From Micromonospora sp. MH99 (GTDB lineage Bacteria > Actinomycetota > Actinomycetes > Mycobacteriales > Micromonosporaceae), in assembly GCF_021442385.1 (NCBI RefSeq), contig NZ_MUZA01000042.1, positions 1 through 54,613 of the forward strand: 54,613 nucleotides of DNA. Direction: 5' to 3'. A program made the position numbers and the translations under genes. A model generated the notes under the pieces. It did not search any database, was not told the origin of the DNA, and saw nothing but the letters and a program-made list of their open reading frames with translations. This document shows positions 42,891 to 51,506 of the stretch, one piece after another (position 1 is the first letter of the stretch; each line of letters opens with the position of its first letter).

Positions 42891-43412
42891 TCACGAGGTG
42901 GGCGGTTCCGGCGGATCGGATCGGTCGCGGGTGGCTGTCTCGTAGGCCGAGCGAAGTTCGTCGACCGCTCGCCGGGCGTGCGGATCGGGCCGCGGGACGC
43001 CGAGGTGGACCTCGCGTAGGTCGTCCATCAGGCGGGTGAGCAGTTCGGGGCCGCCGTCGCGGAGCAGTTCGGCGCGCACCCGCAGGCGACGTTCCCCACC
43101 GCGGTGGGCCAGTCCCCACGAGCCGAGCGCTGCCATGATCGGCAGTGTCTGAATGCCCGCCTCGGTGAGCGAGTAGGCCGCCCGTTGCCCCCGTCGGGCG
43201 TCCTCGCGGGTGAGCAGGCCCGCGTCGACGAGGCGGCGCAGGCGGCTGCTGAGGATGTTCGGCGCGATGCCCTCCTCGCTGCCGGCGAGCAGCTCGCGGA
43301 AGTGCCGCCGGTTGCCGAACATGATGTCCCGAAGCACGAGCATCACCCACGGATCGCCCAGAACCTCCACCGCCTGATTGATCGGGCAACCCGAGCGTGG
43401 CACCGAATCCAT
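42891..43412 (-). CDS. HxlR family transcriptional regulator
   Basis: The 173-residue protein is an HxlR winged-helix regulator: CPINQAVEVLGDPWVMLVLRDIMFGNRRHFRELL with the early conserved Cys, then GIAPNILSSRLRRLVDAGLLTRE and the wing YSLTEAGIQTLPIMAALGSWG. HxlR proteins often use the N-terminal Cys to sense electrophiles or oxidants. GGAGG lies five bases before the ATG at 43412. It is divergent from a RibD/DHFR-like reductase and probably controls it through the dyad between them. Confidence 0.92.
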   Translation of the reverse strand: MDSVPRSGCPINQAVEVLGDPWVMLVLRDIMFGNRRHFRELLAGSEEGIAPNILSSRLRRLVDAGLLTREDARRGQRAAYSLTEAGIQTLPIMAALGSWGLAHRGGERRLRVRAELLRDGGPELLTRLMDDLREVHLGVPRPDPHARRAVDELRSAYETATRDRSDPPEPPTS

Positions 43413-43427
43413 CACGCCCTCCCCGGC

Positions 43428-43452
43428 AAGTGATTGCACCCTGCTATCACTT
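43428..43452. promoter_or_regulatory. HxlR operator dyad
   Basis: AAGTGAT (43428-43434) and ATCACTT (43446-43452) are inverted with an 11-base spacer between the divergent HxlR and reductase genes. The nonamer GCTATCACT recurs at 43486-43494, giving a second half-site close to the reductase start. Confidence 0.6.
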
Positions 43453-43505
43453 CATCCTAGGGTAGGTCGAAGCAGTTGCATATCGCTATCACTGAGGGAG
43501 GGCCC

Positions 43506-44210
43506 ATGTCGGGGCGATTCGTGTACTGGATGAACGTGTCCGTCGATCTGTTGATCGAGCGGGCGCCTGGCGAGCAGGGCGGTGGAGAGTGGCTGCGCAT
43601 CGGGGAGCCACTGCACCAGGAGTTCAACACGCGGGCGCGGGCGCTGTCGCTCCTGATCCAGGGGCGCACGATCTACGAGACGATGGAGGGCTTCTGGCCG
43701 GCGGCGCGCGACGACGAGTCGTTGCCCGGCTACCTACGCGAGTACGGCGAGATCTGGACCTCGAAGCCCAAGGTGCTGGTCTCCCGCACGCGTACCAGCG
43801 CCGACCACAACACCGAGATCATCGGTGGCGACGATGCCGTCGGCGAGCTCGCGGAGCTGCGGCGACGGACCGACGGTGACATCGGCGTCGGCGGCGCCAC
43901 ACTGGCCACGGCGCTGCTGCGGGCCGGGCTCCTCGACGAGCTGCTGCTCTTCACGCACCCGGTCATCCTCGGCGCCGGCCGCCCGCTGTTCGACAGCCTC
44001 GACGAGCCGCTGCAGCTGGACCTGATCGAGCAGGCGCGCTTCGACGAGGGCGTCACCCTCCACCGGTACGCCGTTCGGAACGCGCGCGCCGCTGCCGCCG
44101 ACCGCGTAACCGACCCCACGCCGCCGGGGTCGGCCGCGGCTGCTCCACCCGCAGCAGAGATCTCGCGCTCGCCCCTCAGGCGATGGTGCAGATGGCGGCG
44201 CCAGCGGTGA
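43506..44210 (+). CDS. RibD C-terminal/dihydrofolate reductase-like protein
   Basis: This 234-residue protein matches the RibD-C/DHFR-like reductase family: FVYWMNVSVDLLIER at the start, GRTIYETMEGFWP, KVLVSRT, and the NADPH-binding IGVGGATLATALLRAGLLDELLLFTHPVILGAG. GAGGGAGG precedes the ATG. Residues beyond ~195 form an Ala/Pro/Arg-rich tail that looks unrelated to the fold and runs 35 bases into the convergent acyl-CoA carboxylase gene, as if an earlier stop had been lost. Control by the divergent HxlR protein suggests a stress-induced NADPH reductase of unknown substrate. Confidence 0.88.
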   Translation: MSGRFVYWMNVSVDLLIERAPGEQGGGEWLRIGEPLHQEFNTRARALSLLIQGRTIYETMEGFWPAARDDESLPGYLREYGEIWTSKPKVLVSRTRTSADHNTEIIGGDDAVGELAELRRRTDGDIGVGGATLATALLRAGLLDELLLFTHPVILGAGRPLFDSLDEPLQLDLIEQARFDEGVTLHRYAVRNARAAAADRVTDPTPPGSAAAAPPAAEISRSPLRRWCRWRRQR

Positions 44211-45927
44211 TGACGGCACCGACCTCGGCGGTGAGCCCGCTGACCGTACCCGCCTTGTGGGCGTGCAGCGGCTGCTCCATCTTCATCGCCTCGAGCACCA
44301 CCACCAGGTCGCCCTCGGCCACCGTGTCCCCCTCGGCGACCGCGATCTTCACGATGGTGCCCTGCATGGGGGAGGTGAGCGCGTCGCCGCCGACCGGGGC
44401 GCCCGCCTTGGCTCCGCCCCCGCGCCGGGCCGGCTTGCGGGAGGCGGGTGCCGCGGTGGTCGTACTCCCGCCGAAGCCGGCGGGGAGGCTGACCTCGATG
44501 CGCTTGCCGGCGACCTCGACCACGACGGTGTCGCGTTCTTCCGGCGCCTCGACGGCGCCGGCGGCGGCGACGAACGGCGGCACGGTGTTGTGGAACTCGG
44601 TCTCGATCCACCGGGTGTGCACGGTGAACGGTTCGGCGGTGAACGCCTCGTCCCGCACGACCAGGCGGTGGAACGGCAGCGCGGTGGCCATCCCGTCGAC
44701 GACCATCTCGTCCAGCGCGCGGCGGGCGCGTTCCAACGCCTCGGTCCGCGTCTCACCGGTGATGATCACCTTGGCCAGCAGCGAGTCGAAGTTGCCGCCG
44801 ATCACGTCGCCGGCCGAGATGCCGGTGTCCACCCGGACGCCCGGGCCGGTGGGCAGGCGCAGCGTGGTGACGGTGCCCGGCGCGGGCAGGAAGTTGCGGC
44901 CCGGGTCCTCGCCGTTGATCCGGAACTCGATGGCGTGCCCGCGCGGCGTCGGGTCCTCGGTGATCCGCAGCTTCTCGCCGTCGGCGATCCGGAACTGCTC
45001 GCGGACCAGGTCGATGCCGGCGGTCTCCTCGGTGACCGGGTGCTCGACCTGGAGCCGGGTGTTGACCTCCAGGAAGGAGATCGTGCCGTCCTTGCCGACC
45101 AGGTATTCCACAGTGCCGGCGCCGTGGTAGCCGGCCTCCCGGCAGATCGCCTTGGCGCTGTCGTGGATCTGGGCGCGCTGGGCGTCGGTGAGGAACGGCG
45201 CGGGGGCCTCCTCGACGAGCTTCTGGTGCCGGCGCTGCAACGAGCAGTCCCGGGTGCCCACCACGATCACGTTGCCGTGCTGGTCGGCGAGGACCTGCGC
45301 CTCGACGTGCCGGGGCTGGTCCAGGTAGCGCTCGACGAAGCACTCGCCCCGGCCGAACGCCGCGACCGCCTCGCGGGTGGCCGACTCGAAGAGCTGGGGG
45401 ATCTCCTCCATGGTCCGGGCGACCTTGAGGCCGCGCCCACCACCGCCGAACGCGGCCTTGATGGCGACCGGCAGCCCGTGGTCGACGGCGAACGCCATCA
45501 CCTCGTCGGGGCTGCCCACCGGGTCCGGGGTGCCGGGGACCAGCGGAGCGCCGGCGCGCTGGGCGATGTGTCGGGCGGTCACCTTGTCGCCCAGGTCGCG
45601 GATCGCCTGCGGGGTGGGGCCGATCCAGGTCAGCCCGGCGTCGATGACCGCCTGGGCGAAGTCGGCGTTCTCGGACAGGAACCCATAACCGGGGTGTACG
45701 GCGTGGGCGCCGGCCCGGGCGGCGACGTCGAGCAGCTTGTCGATGCGCAGGTACGTCTCGGTCGCGCTGTCCCCGCCGAGCGCATATGCCTCGTCCGCGA
45801 GGGTGGAGTGCAGGGCGTCGCGGTCGGAGTCCGCGTACACGGCGACGCTGCCCAGGCCGGCGTCACGGCAGGCGCGGATGACCCGGACGGCGATCTCGCC
45901 GCGGTTGGCGATGAGTACCTTGCGCAC
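44176..45927 (-). CDS. accA: Acyl-CoA carboxylase alpha chain (biotin carboxylase + BCCP)
   Basis: The 583-residue protein joins a biotin carboxylase (ANRGEIAVRVIRA, the glycine-rich ATP loop AAFGGGGRGLK, DCSLQRRHQKLVEEAPAP, EVNTRLQVEHPVTE) to a C-terminal biotinyl domain with EAMKMEQ, the Lys being biotinylated. It is the AccA3-type subunit that carboxylates biotin for acetyl-, propionyl- and long-chain acyl-CoA carboxylases. It starts at GTG with GGGAGGAG upstream. AccE lies about 7.5 kb away on the same strand and Maf between them, a stretched version of the mycobacterial accD5-accE5-maf-accA3 order. Confidence 0.95.
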   Translation of the reverse strand: MRKVLIANRGEIAVRVIRACRDAGLGSVAVYADSDRDALHSTLADEAYALGGDSATETYLRIDKLLDVAARAGAHAVHPGYGFLSENADFAQAVIDAGLTWIGPTPQAIRDLGDKVTARHIAQRAGAPLVPGTPDPVGSPDEVMAFAVDHGLPVAIKAAFGGGGRGLKVARTMEEIPQLFESATREAVAAFGRGECFVERYLDQPRHVEAQVLADQHGNVIVVGTRDCSLQRRHQKLVEEAPAPFLTDAQRAQIHDSAKAICREAGYHGAGTVEYLVGKDGTISFLEVNTRLQVEHPVTEETAGIDLVREQFRIADGEKLRITEDPTPRGHAIEFRINGEDPGRNFLPAPGTVTTLRLPTGPGVRVDTGISAGDVIGGNFDSLLAKVIITGETRTEALERARRALDEMVVDGMATALPFHRLVVRDEAFTAEPFTVHTRWIETEFHNTVPPFVAAAGAVEAPEERDTVVVEVAGKRIEVSLPAGFGGSTTTAAPASRKPARRGGGAKAGAPVGGDALTSPMQGTIVKIAVAEGDTVAEGDLVVVLEAMKMEQPLHAHKAGTVSGLTAEVGAVITAGAAICTIA

Positions 45928-46021
45928 CTCGTGGCTCCTCCCGGCAGGTTACTGACCGGGAGTGTATCGGCCACCCGTGCCGACCCTAACGATCGCTCAG
46001 TGTGGGGTGCGGCACTGAAGT

Positions 46022-46037
46022 TAGTCAAACTTGGCTA
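46022..46037. promoter_or_regulatory. PadR operator copy 1
   Basis: TAGTCAA-AC-TTGGCTA lies just upstream of the PadR start (46051) and overlaps a possible -10 (TATTAC). It is an imperfect dyad matching, in inverted orientation, the site at 46678-46693 ahead of the ABC genes. Confidence 0.6.
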
Positions 46038-46050
46038 TTACGCTTGTGTG

Positions 46051-46680
46051 GTGTCTGCGACTCGAATGATGATTCTCGGTCTGGTGCGGTGGATGCAGCC
46101 CGTGCACGGCTACGACGTGCGCCGCGAGCTGCTGAGCTGGAGCGCCGACAAGTGGGCGAACGTGCAGCCGGGCTCGATCTACCACGCGCTGCGCAAGCTC
46201 ACCGAGGAAGGGCTGCTCCGTGCCGTCGCCACCGAGCAGGTCGGCGCCCGTCCGGCCCGGACCACCTACGAGGTGACCCCCAAGGGCGAGGACGAGTTCG
46301 AGACGCTGCTGCGCAACTCCTGGTGGAACCTCACGGAGCCGTCCGACCCCTTCGCGGTGGCCTTCTCCTTCCTGCCCGCCATGCCGCGCGCCGAGGCCGC
46401 CGCGGCCCTGCGCAACCGGGCCAATCTGCTGCGCGCCGGCGTCGAGTCGATGCGCGCCTCCCTGGAGTCGGACTGGGTGCGTAACCGCAAGCCGGCGCAC
46501 GTGGGTTGGATGTTCGAGCTGTGGGCGGCGCGGGCGGAGGCGGAGATGGGGTGGTGCGACCGGATCGCGGAACGGATCGACTCGGGAGTGTCGTACCTGC
46601 CTGCTGAGCTGGAGAACGCCGAGGGTTGGTCGGGGTGGAAGGACCGCCAGGAGTCGCGGCCTCCGACCGGCACGGAATAA
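46051..46680 (+). CDS. PadR family regulator of the DrrAB-type exporter
   Basis: This 209-residue PadR protein has the winged helix MMILGLVRWMQPVHGYDVRRELL, GSIYHALRKLTEEGLLR, TTYEVTPKGEDEF and a long C-terminal helical Vir-type domain, placing it in the large-PadR group that controls multidrug transporters. GTG at 46051 is chosen; another GTG is one codon upstream. It precedes an ABC exporter by 121 bases, and matching dyads before both genes suggest coordinated repression. Confidence 0.92.
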   Translation: MSATRMMILGLVRWMQPVHGYDVRRELLSWSADKWANVQPGSIYHALRKLTEEGLLRAVATEQVGARPARTTYEVTPKGEDEFETLLRNSWWNLTEPSDPFAVAFSFLPAMPRAEAAAALRNRANLLRAGVESMRASLESDWVRNRKPAHVGWMFELWAARAEAEMGWCDRIAERIDSGVSYLPAELENAEGWSGWKDRQESRPPTGTE

Positions 46681-46693
46681 TCAACGTTGACTA
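46678..46693. promoter_or_regulatory. PadR operator copy 2 before the ABC genes
   Basis: TAATCAA-CG-TTGACTA overlaps the padR stop codon; its reverse complement shares TAGTCAA-N2-TTG-TA with the site before padR. It lies upstream of an AT-rich stretch (TTATATC) that could be the ABC operon promoter. Confidence 0.6.
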
Positions 46694-46801
46694 GAAGAGT
46701 TATATCGCGTTAGCCTGCTGTCGGCACAGCGGGGGAGTGCGCCGTCCGGCGTCGTCCCACTCGACGGCCGGCGCGACCGGCCCGACCGACCAGGAGCACA
46801 A

Positions 46802-47761
<960 letters not shown>

Positions 47762-47779
47762 CCACCGGAGAGACGACTC

Positions 47780-48535
47780 ATGAAATTCGCCCGCGACACG
47801 TGGCTGATCTTCCAGCGGCAGATCCAGCTCCTGCTGCGCAACCCGGTCTGGGTCTTCGTCGGCGTGTTCCAGCCGGTGATGTACCTGCTGCTCTTCGCCC
47901 CGCTGCTCAAGCCGGCCCTGAACGCGCCCACCCAGGCCGCCGCCTACAAGATCTTCGTGCCGGGTCTGCTGGTGCTGCTGGCCATCTTCGGCGGCCTGTT
48001 CCAGGGCTTCGGCCTGATCGCCGAGCTGCGCGCCGGCGTCATCGAACGGTCCCGGGTCACCCCGATCAGCCGGCTCGCCCTGCTGCTCGGCCGCTCGCTG
48101 CGCGACGTGGTCTCGCTCATCGTGCAGGCGGTCATCATCACCCTGCTGGCGCTCCTGTTCGACCTGCGGGTGTTCATCGGTGACCTGCTGCTGGCGTACC
48201 TCATGCTCGCCCTCATCGCGCTCATGACCTCGGCCGTCTCGTACGGCGTCGCACTCAAGGTCAAGAGCGAGGACGCGCTGGCCCCACTGATGAACACCGT
48301 GGCGCAGCCGGTACTGCTGCTCTCGGGCATCCTGCTCCCGCTGACCTTCGCACCGGGCTGGTTGCAGGGCATCGCCGACTGGAACCCGTTCTCCTGGGCG
48401 GTCGACGGCACCCGCGCGCTCTTCGCCGGCGACCTGGGCAGCGACAAGGTCTGGCAGGGCCTCACCATCACGGCGGTCCTCGCCGCGCTGGGAGTCTTCT
48501 GGGCCGCCCGCCAGTTCGCCCGCAGCGTCCGCTGA
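47780..48535 (+). CDS. DrrB-type ABC-2 permease
   Basis: The 251-residue ABC-2 permease has six hydrophobic segments and the family motif ERSRVTPISRLALLLGRSLRDVVS after the second helix, with LLSGILLPLTFAPGWLQGIADWNPFSW near the end. GGAGAG lies just before the ATG. It is the membrane partner of the preceding ATPase and ends at a convergent palindromic terminator. Confidence 0.94.
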   Translation: MKFARDTWLIFQRQIQLLLRNPVWVFVGVFQPVMYLLLFAPLLKPALNAPTQAAAYKIFVPGLLVLLAIFGGLFQGFGLIAELRAGVIERSRVTPISRLALLLGRSLRDVVSLIVQAVIITLLALLFDLRVFIGDLLLAYLMLALIALMTSAVSYGVALKVKSEDALAPLMNTVAQPVLLLSGILLPLTFAPGWLQGIADWNPFSWAVDGTRALFAGDLGSDKVWQGLTITAVLAALGVFWAARQFARSVR

Positions 48536-48573
48536 CGCTCGCCCCGGGGCCCGGCCTGACCCCGGGCCCGGCT

Positions 48574-48650
48574 TGATCGACTCGGGTTCCTGAAAGTTGG
48601 GGTGTCCTACCGCCGAGGATGCCGCGATTTCCAGGAACCCGAGTGGATCA
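48574..48650. terminator. Nested palindromic element, convergent terminator
   Basis: Arms 48574-48592 and 48632-48650 pair over 19 bases with one mismatch and begin TGATC(G/C)ACTCGGG. Inside, GGTGTCC (48601-48607) can pair with GGATGCC (48617-48623) using two G-U pairs. It lies between the convergent drrB and O-methyltransferase stop codons. The ends match two further elements near 50.2-50.4 kb. Confidence 0.75.
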
Positions 48651-48661
48651 GAGCGCGGCGG

Positions 48662-49315
48662 TCAGCGGACCCGGGCGAGGGTGAGGCCGTCCGCGATCGG
48701 CAGCATCACCGGGTCGACCCGTACGTCGGCGAGCACCTCGTCGTTGAACGCGGCGATCGCCCGGTCGTTGGCGTCCCGCGGGGCGAGCACCCGCCCGCCG
48801 CGCAGCACGTTGTCCACGGCGATCACCCCGCCCGGCCGCATCCGGGGCACCAGCTCGGCCCAGTAGACCGGGTACCCGGTCTTGTCCGCGTCGATGAACG
48901 CGAAGTCCAGGTGACGCTCGTGCGGCAACTCCCGCAGCGTCTCGCCGGCCGGGCCGATCCGCAGGTCGATGCGGTCCTGCACGCCGGCGCGGGCCCAGTA
49001 CCGCCGGGCGATGCCGGTGAACTCCTCGGAGATGTCGAAGCAGGTCAGCTGTCCGCCCTCGGGCAACCCCCTTGCGATGGCCAGCGCCGACAGGCCGGTG
49101 AACGTGCCAACCTCGACGGCCTGCCGTACGTCCAGCAGCCGGGTCAGGAACGTCAGGAACGCGGCCTGCTCCGGTGCCACCTGCATGGAGGCGTGCTCGG
49201 GCAGCAGCGACCGGGTCTCCTCGGCGAGATCCTGGATGATCTCGTCCGGTGGGGCGCCGTGCGCGACCAGGTAGGCGTGCAACTCGTCGGTGAGCGGGAT
49301 CGACTTCGTGGTCAT
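48662..49315 (-). CDS. SAM-dependent O-methyltransferase (CCoAMT-like)
   Basis: The 217-residue protein resembles caffeoyl-CoA O-methyltransferase-like enzymes: SMQVAPEQAAFLTFLTRLL, the SAM motif AVEVGTFTGLSALAIARGLP, the metal/substrate site FIDADKTGYPVYW and IAVDNVLRGGRV. These use a divalent metal and act on catechol-type hydroxyls, though bacterial substrates are rarely known. The ATG overlaps the maf stop as ATGA, so it is coupled to Maf. Confidence 0.92.
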   Translation of the reverse strand: MTTKSIPLTDELHAYLVAHGAPPDEIIQDLAEETRSLLPEHASMQVAPEQAAFLTFLTRLLDVRQAVEVGTFTGLSALAIARGLPEGGQLTCFDISEEFTGIARRYWARAGVQDRIDLRIGPAGETLRELPHERHLDFAFIDADKTGYPVYWAELVPRMRPGGVIAVDNVLRGGRVLAPRDANDRAIAAFNDEVLADVRVDPVMLPIADGLTLARVR

Positions 49316-50049
49316 GACCGGACGTTACCGATCGGCTCGACCGATTGGCCGCCCGGCGCGACAGTTGTCCACAGGTCCGTGATCTGCAGCCCCAGTTCGG
49401 CGAGGAGCCGACGCAGCAGCGGCATCGACAATCCGACCACGGTCCCCGGGTCGCCCTCGATCCGTTCCACGAACGGCCCGCCCAACCCGTCGATCGTGAA
49501 CGCGCCCGCCACCGCCAGCGGCTCGCCGGTGGCGACGTACGCGGCGATCTCGTCGTCGCTGATGTCCGCAAAATGGACTGTCGTCGAGGCAACCGCCTCC
49601 GCGCGCCGCCCACTGACGCCGTCGATCAGGCAGTGCCCACTGTGCAGGACACCGCTGCGCCCCCTCATCCGCAGCCAACGCCGGGTGGCGTCGGCCGGAT
49701 CCGCCGGCTTGCCGAGAATCTCCGAGTCGAACTCGAGCACCGAGTCGCAGCCGATGATCAGGGTCCGCTGGCTGGTGCCTGCGGTGCTGGTGCCTGCGTC
49801 CGTGCTGGTGCCTGCATTGGTGCGGGCTGGCTCGGCTGCCGTTGCGGCCGGGCTCAGTCGGGCCAGCACTGCCTCCGCCTTGAGCCGAGCCAACTCCAGA
49901 CACAGGTCCTCGGCCCGATCGGTCACCACCAGGGACTCGTCCACCCCGCTGACCAGCACGTCCGGCTCGATGCCAGCAGCCTGGAGAGACTTACGACGGG
50001 CAGGGCTGGCCGAGGCGAGCACGAGGCGGAGCGGCAGAGAATCAGACAC
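49312..50049 (-). CDS. maf: Maf family nucleotide pyrophosphatase
   Basis: This 245-residue protein has the Maf pattern: LVLASASPARRKSLQAAGI, the VDES motif, ARLKAEAVLARL, the catalytic IIGCDSVLEFDSEILGKP and AVAGAFTIDGLGGPFVERIEGDPGTVVGLSMPLL. Maf proteins hydrolyse non-canonical or canonical NTPs (dTTP/UTP, m7GTP, pseudo-UTP). A ~30-residue Ala/Thr/Ser-rich insert after the KAEAVL helix comes from a short in-frame DNA repeat and explains the above-average length. Confidence 0.93.
   Translation of the reverse strand: MSDSLPLRLVLASASPARRKSLQAAGIEPDVLVSGVDESLVVTDRAEDLCLELARLKAEAVLARLSPAATAAEPARTNAGTSTDAGTSTAGTSQRTLIIGCDSVLEFDSEILGKPADPADATRRWLRMRGRSGVLHSGHCLIDGVSGRRAEAVASTTVHFADISDDEIAAYVATGEPLAVAGAFTIDGLGGPFVERIEGDPGTVVGLSMPLLRRLLAELGLQITDLWTTVAPGGQSVEPIGNVRS
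49771..49815 (-). repeat. In-frame 12-bp tandem repeats within maf
   Basis: GCTGGTGCCTGC occurs three times (49771-49782, 49786-49797, 49804-49815) at spacings of 15 and 18 bases and encodes an AGTST-type loop. All spacings are multiples of three, so the reading frame is kept. It is a likely site of slippage-driven length variation. Confidence 0.8.
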
Positions 50050-50191
50050 CAGCCCGACGTTACCGGCTCACCACCCACCACACCGGTCCACCCGCCCCCG
50101 CGTCGCTCCCAACGCCGTGCCCCTCACGCCACGACCCCGCGCTTCATGCCAACGCGGCCTCGCGCTTCATGCCCACGCGGCCTGGCGCTCT

Positions 50192-50267
50192 TGATCCACT
50201 CCACATCGCCGATGTCGGCCTATCAACCAGCCACGAAAGCCCCACATCGCCGATATAAAGTCGATCA
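50192..50267. repeat. Palindromic intergenic element, copy 2
   Basis: TGATCCACT (50192-50200) faces AGTCGATCA (50259-50267). Inside are two direct copies of CCACATCGCCGAT (50201-50213, 50242-50254), the first within ACATCG-C-CGATGT. The ends match the elements at 48574-48650 and 50285-50360. Confidence 0.6.
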
Positions 50268-50284
50268 ACCCTTCGGTCCCTCCA

Positions 50285-50360
50285 TGATCGACTCGACTTC
50301 ATGGATATCGGGGTATCCCGCCGCCCGGACACCCCGATATCAAGGATCCCGAGTCGATCA
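50285..50360 (-). terminator. Palindromic intergenic element, copy 3, after the mycosin gene
   Basis: TGATCGACTCG (50285-50295) pairs with CGAGTCGATCA (50350-50360), and GATATCGGGGT (50304-50314) pairs with ACCCCGATATC (50331-50341). It lies 15 bases beyond the mycosin stop codon, so it can terminate that operon. Confidence 0.7.
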
Positions 50361-50375
50361 ACGCGCTCCGGCCGA

Positions 50376-51506
50376 TCAGCGACTGATTCTGGGCGGCGGA
50401 TCATCACCACGCCGCCGACGCCGCGCCACCAGCGCCCACCCGACGCCCGCGGCCACGATCACGGCGAGAGTGGCGAGACCGCGAGCTGTCGCGCCATCAT
50501 CGCCCCCACCAGGCCGAGCGTCGGCCGTCGTGGTCGGGCCAGCGCCGGCCGGAGCGCTCACCGACTCAAACCCCAGCGGGGGTACGTCTGCCGTCAGCGC
50601 TGCCACAAGATCGATCACGCCGTACCCGTACTCGTCGTCCCGGCCCGGCGGACCCTTGTCGATAGCTGTGGCCGTCAGTCGATGGGCCACCTCCTGCGCC
50701 GGCAGGTAGGGGTACTTCGACCTGATCAACGCCGCCGCCCCAGCCACAATCGCCGTCGCGTCGGAAGTGCCTGTCCCTTTGCGGTACTTGCCGTTAATGC
50801 TCGTGCTGTAGATGTCGACAGCAGGCGCAACTACGTCAATCTCGGGGCCAGTCACTGAAATCGCAGCACGGGTCCCGTTTCGGTCGATACCTCCAACGGC
50901 TATTACTCCCGGATGTCGTGCGGGGTAACCTACCATCTGTGTTCCGGGGGAATTGCCTGCTGCGGCTATCACTACGATGTCAGCCATCAAAGCCGATGTT
51001 ATTGCTTGTTGGAGCCTAATGCTGGCGCCCCCCACGATTGAAATGCTGATCACGTCGGCTCCCTGGGTGACCGCAAACTCAATAGCTAACGCCAGCGCGT
51101 CTGTGTCCCCGTCCCGGCCTGCCGGAGAGCACAATATTGGCAGAATCTTTGCCCTAGGGGCTATGCCGAGGGCGCCCTCATTTCCAGTGCCGTGGGCGGC
51201 GATTAGGCCGGCCATTCCGGTTCCATGGCCGTCTCGATCGTCATGGCCGTCGCCCTTGCCTCCAGCAATTACGTCAGTTCCCGGAAGCAGGTTTCCTTGC
51301 AAGTCCTGATGGTTGCTCACGCCGCTGTCGGGGACGGCGACGGTTATCCCGTCTCCCTGACTGATCTTATGGGCGTCGGAAACCCTAAGTGCGGATAAAT
51401 GCCACTGCTCTTGATGATCCGGACGCGAGTTGGTCTCTATGACGGGCGAGGCTGTTCCCGGAAGTGCCAAGGCCATCAGGACTGTAGCGACGAGTCGGAA
51501 GGTCAC
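50376..51506 (-). CDS. mycP: Type VII secretion-associated serine protease (mycosin)
   Basis: This 376-residue subtilisin-like protease has a signal peptide (~residues 1-20), catalytic Asp60 (VAVPDSGV), His94 (DGHGTGMAG), oxyanion Asn185 (AAAGNSPG) and Ser248 (GTGTSDATA), a Pro/Gly linker, and a C-terminal membrane helix at ~343-362 with a basic tail. This is the mycosin layout, anchored outside the membrane at ESX systems. It overlaps the preceding secretion gene as ATGA. Much of the catalytic domain is visibly less GC-rich than neighbouring genes, suggesting acquisition. Core ESX components (EccB-E) are not in the window. Confidence 0.93.
   Translation of the reverse strand: MTFRLVATVLMALALPGTASPVIETNSRPDHQEQWHLSALRVSDAHKISQGDGITVAVPDSGVSNHQDLQGNLLPGTDVIAGGKGDGHDDRDGHGTGMAGLIAAHGTGNEGALGIAPRAKILPILCSPAGRDGDTDALALAIEFAVTQGADVISISIVGGASIRLQQAITSALMADIVVIAAAGNSPGTQMVGYPARHPGVIAVGGIDRNGTRAAISVTGPEIDVVAPAVDIYSTSINGKYRKGTGTSDATAIVAGAAALIRSKYPYLPAQEVAHRLTATAIDKGPPGRDDEYGYGVIDLVAALTADVPPLGFESVSAPAGAGPTTTADARPGGGDDGATARGLATLAVIVAAGVGWALVARRRRRGDDPPPRISR

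Larger units (their letters stand above)
50050..50375. other. Intergenic region holding two palindromic elements
   Basis: About 325 bases between maf and the mycosin gene have no gene on either strand. They include two nested palindromes (50192-50267 and 50285-50360) and a duplicated GCGCTTCATGCC(A/C)ACGCGGCC segment at 50139-50182. The region should hold the mycosin terminator and the maf promoter. Confidence 0.6.

Noticed and set aside
44257..46680. An 807-codon plus-strand open frame ending in the PadR protein
   Set aside because: All but the last ~210 codons are antisense to the biotin carboxylase gene and show no domain; the PadR start at 46051 is well supported.
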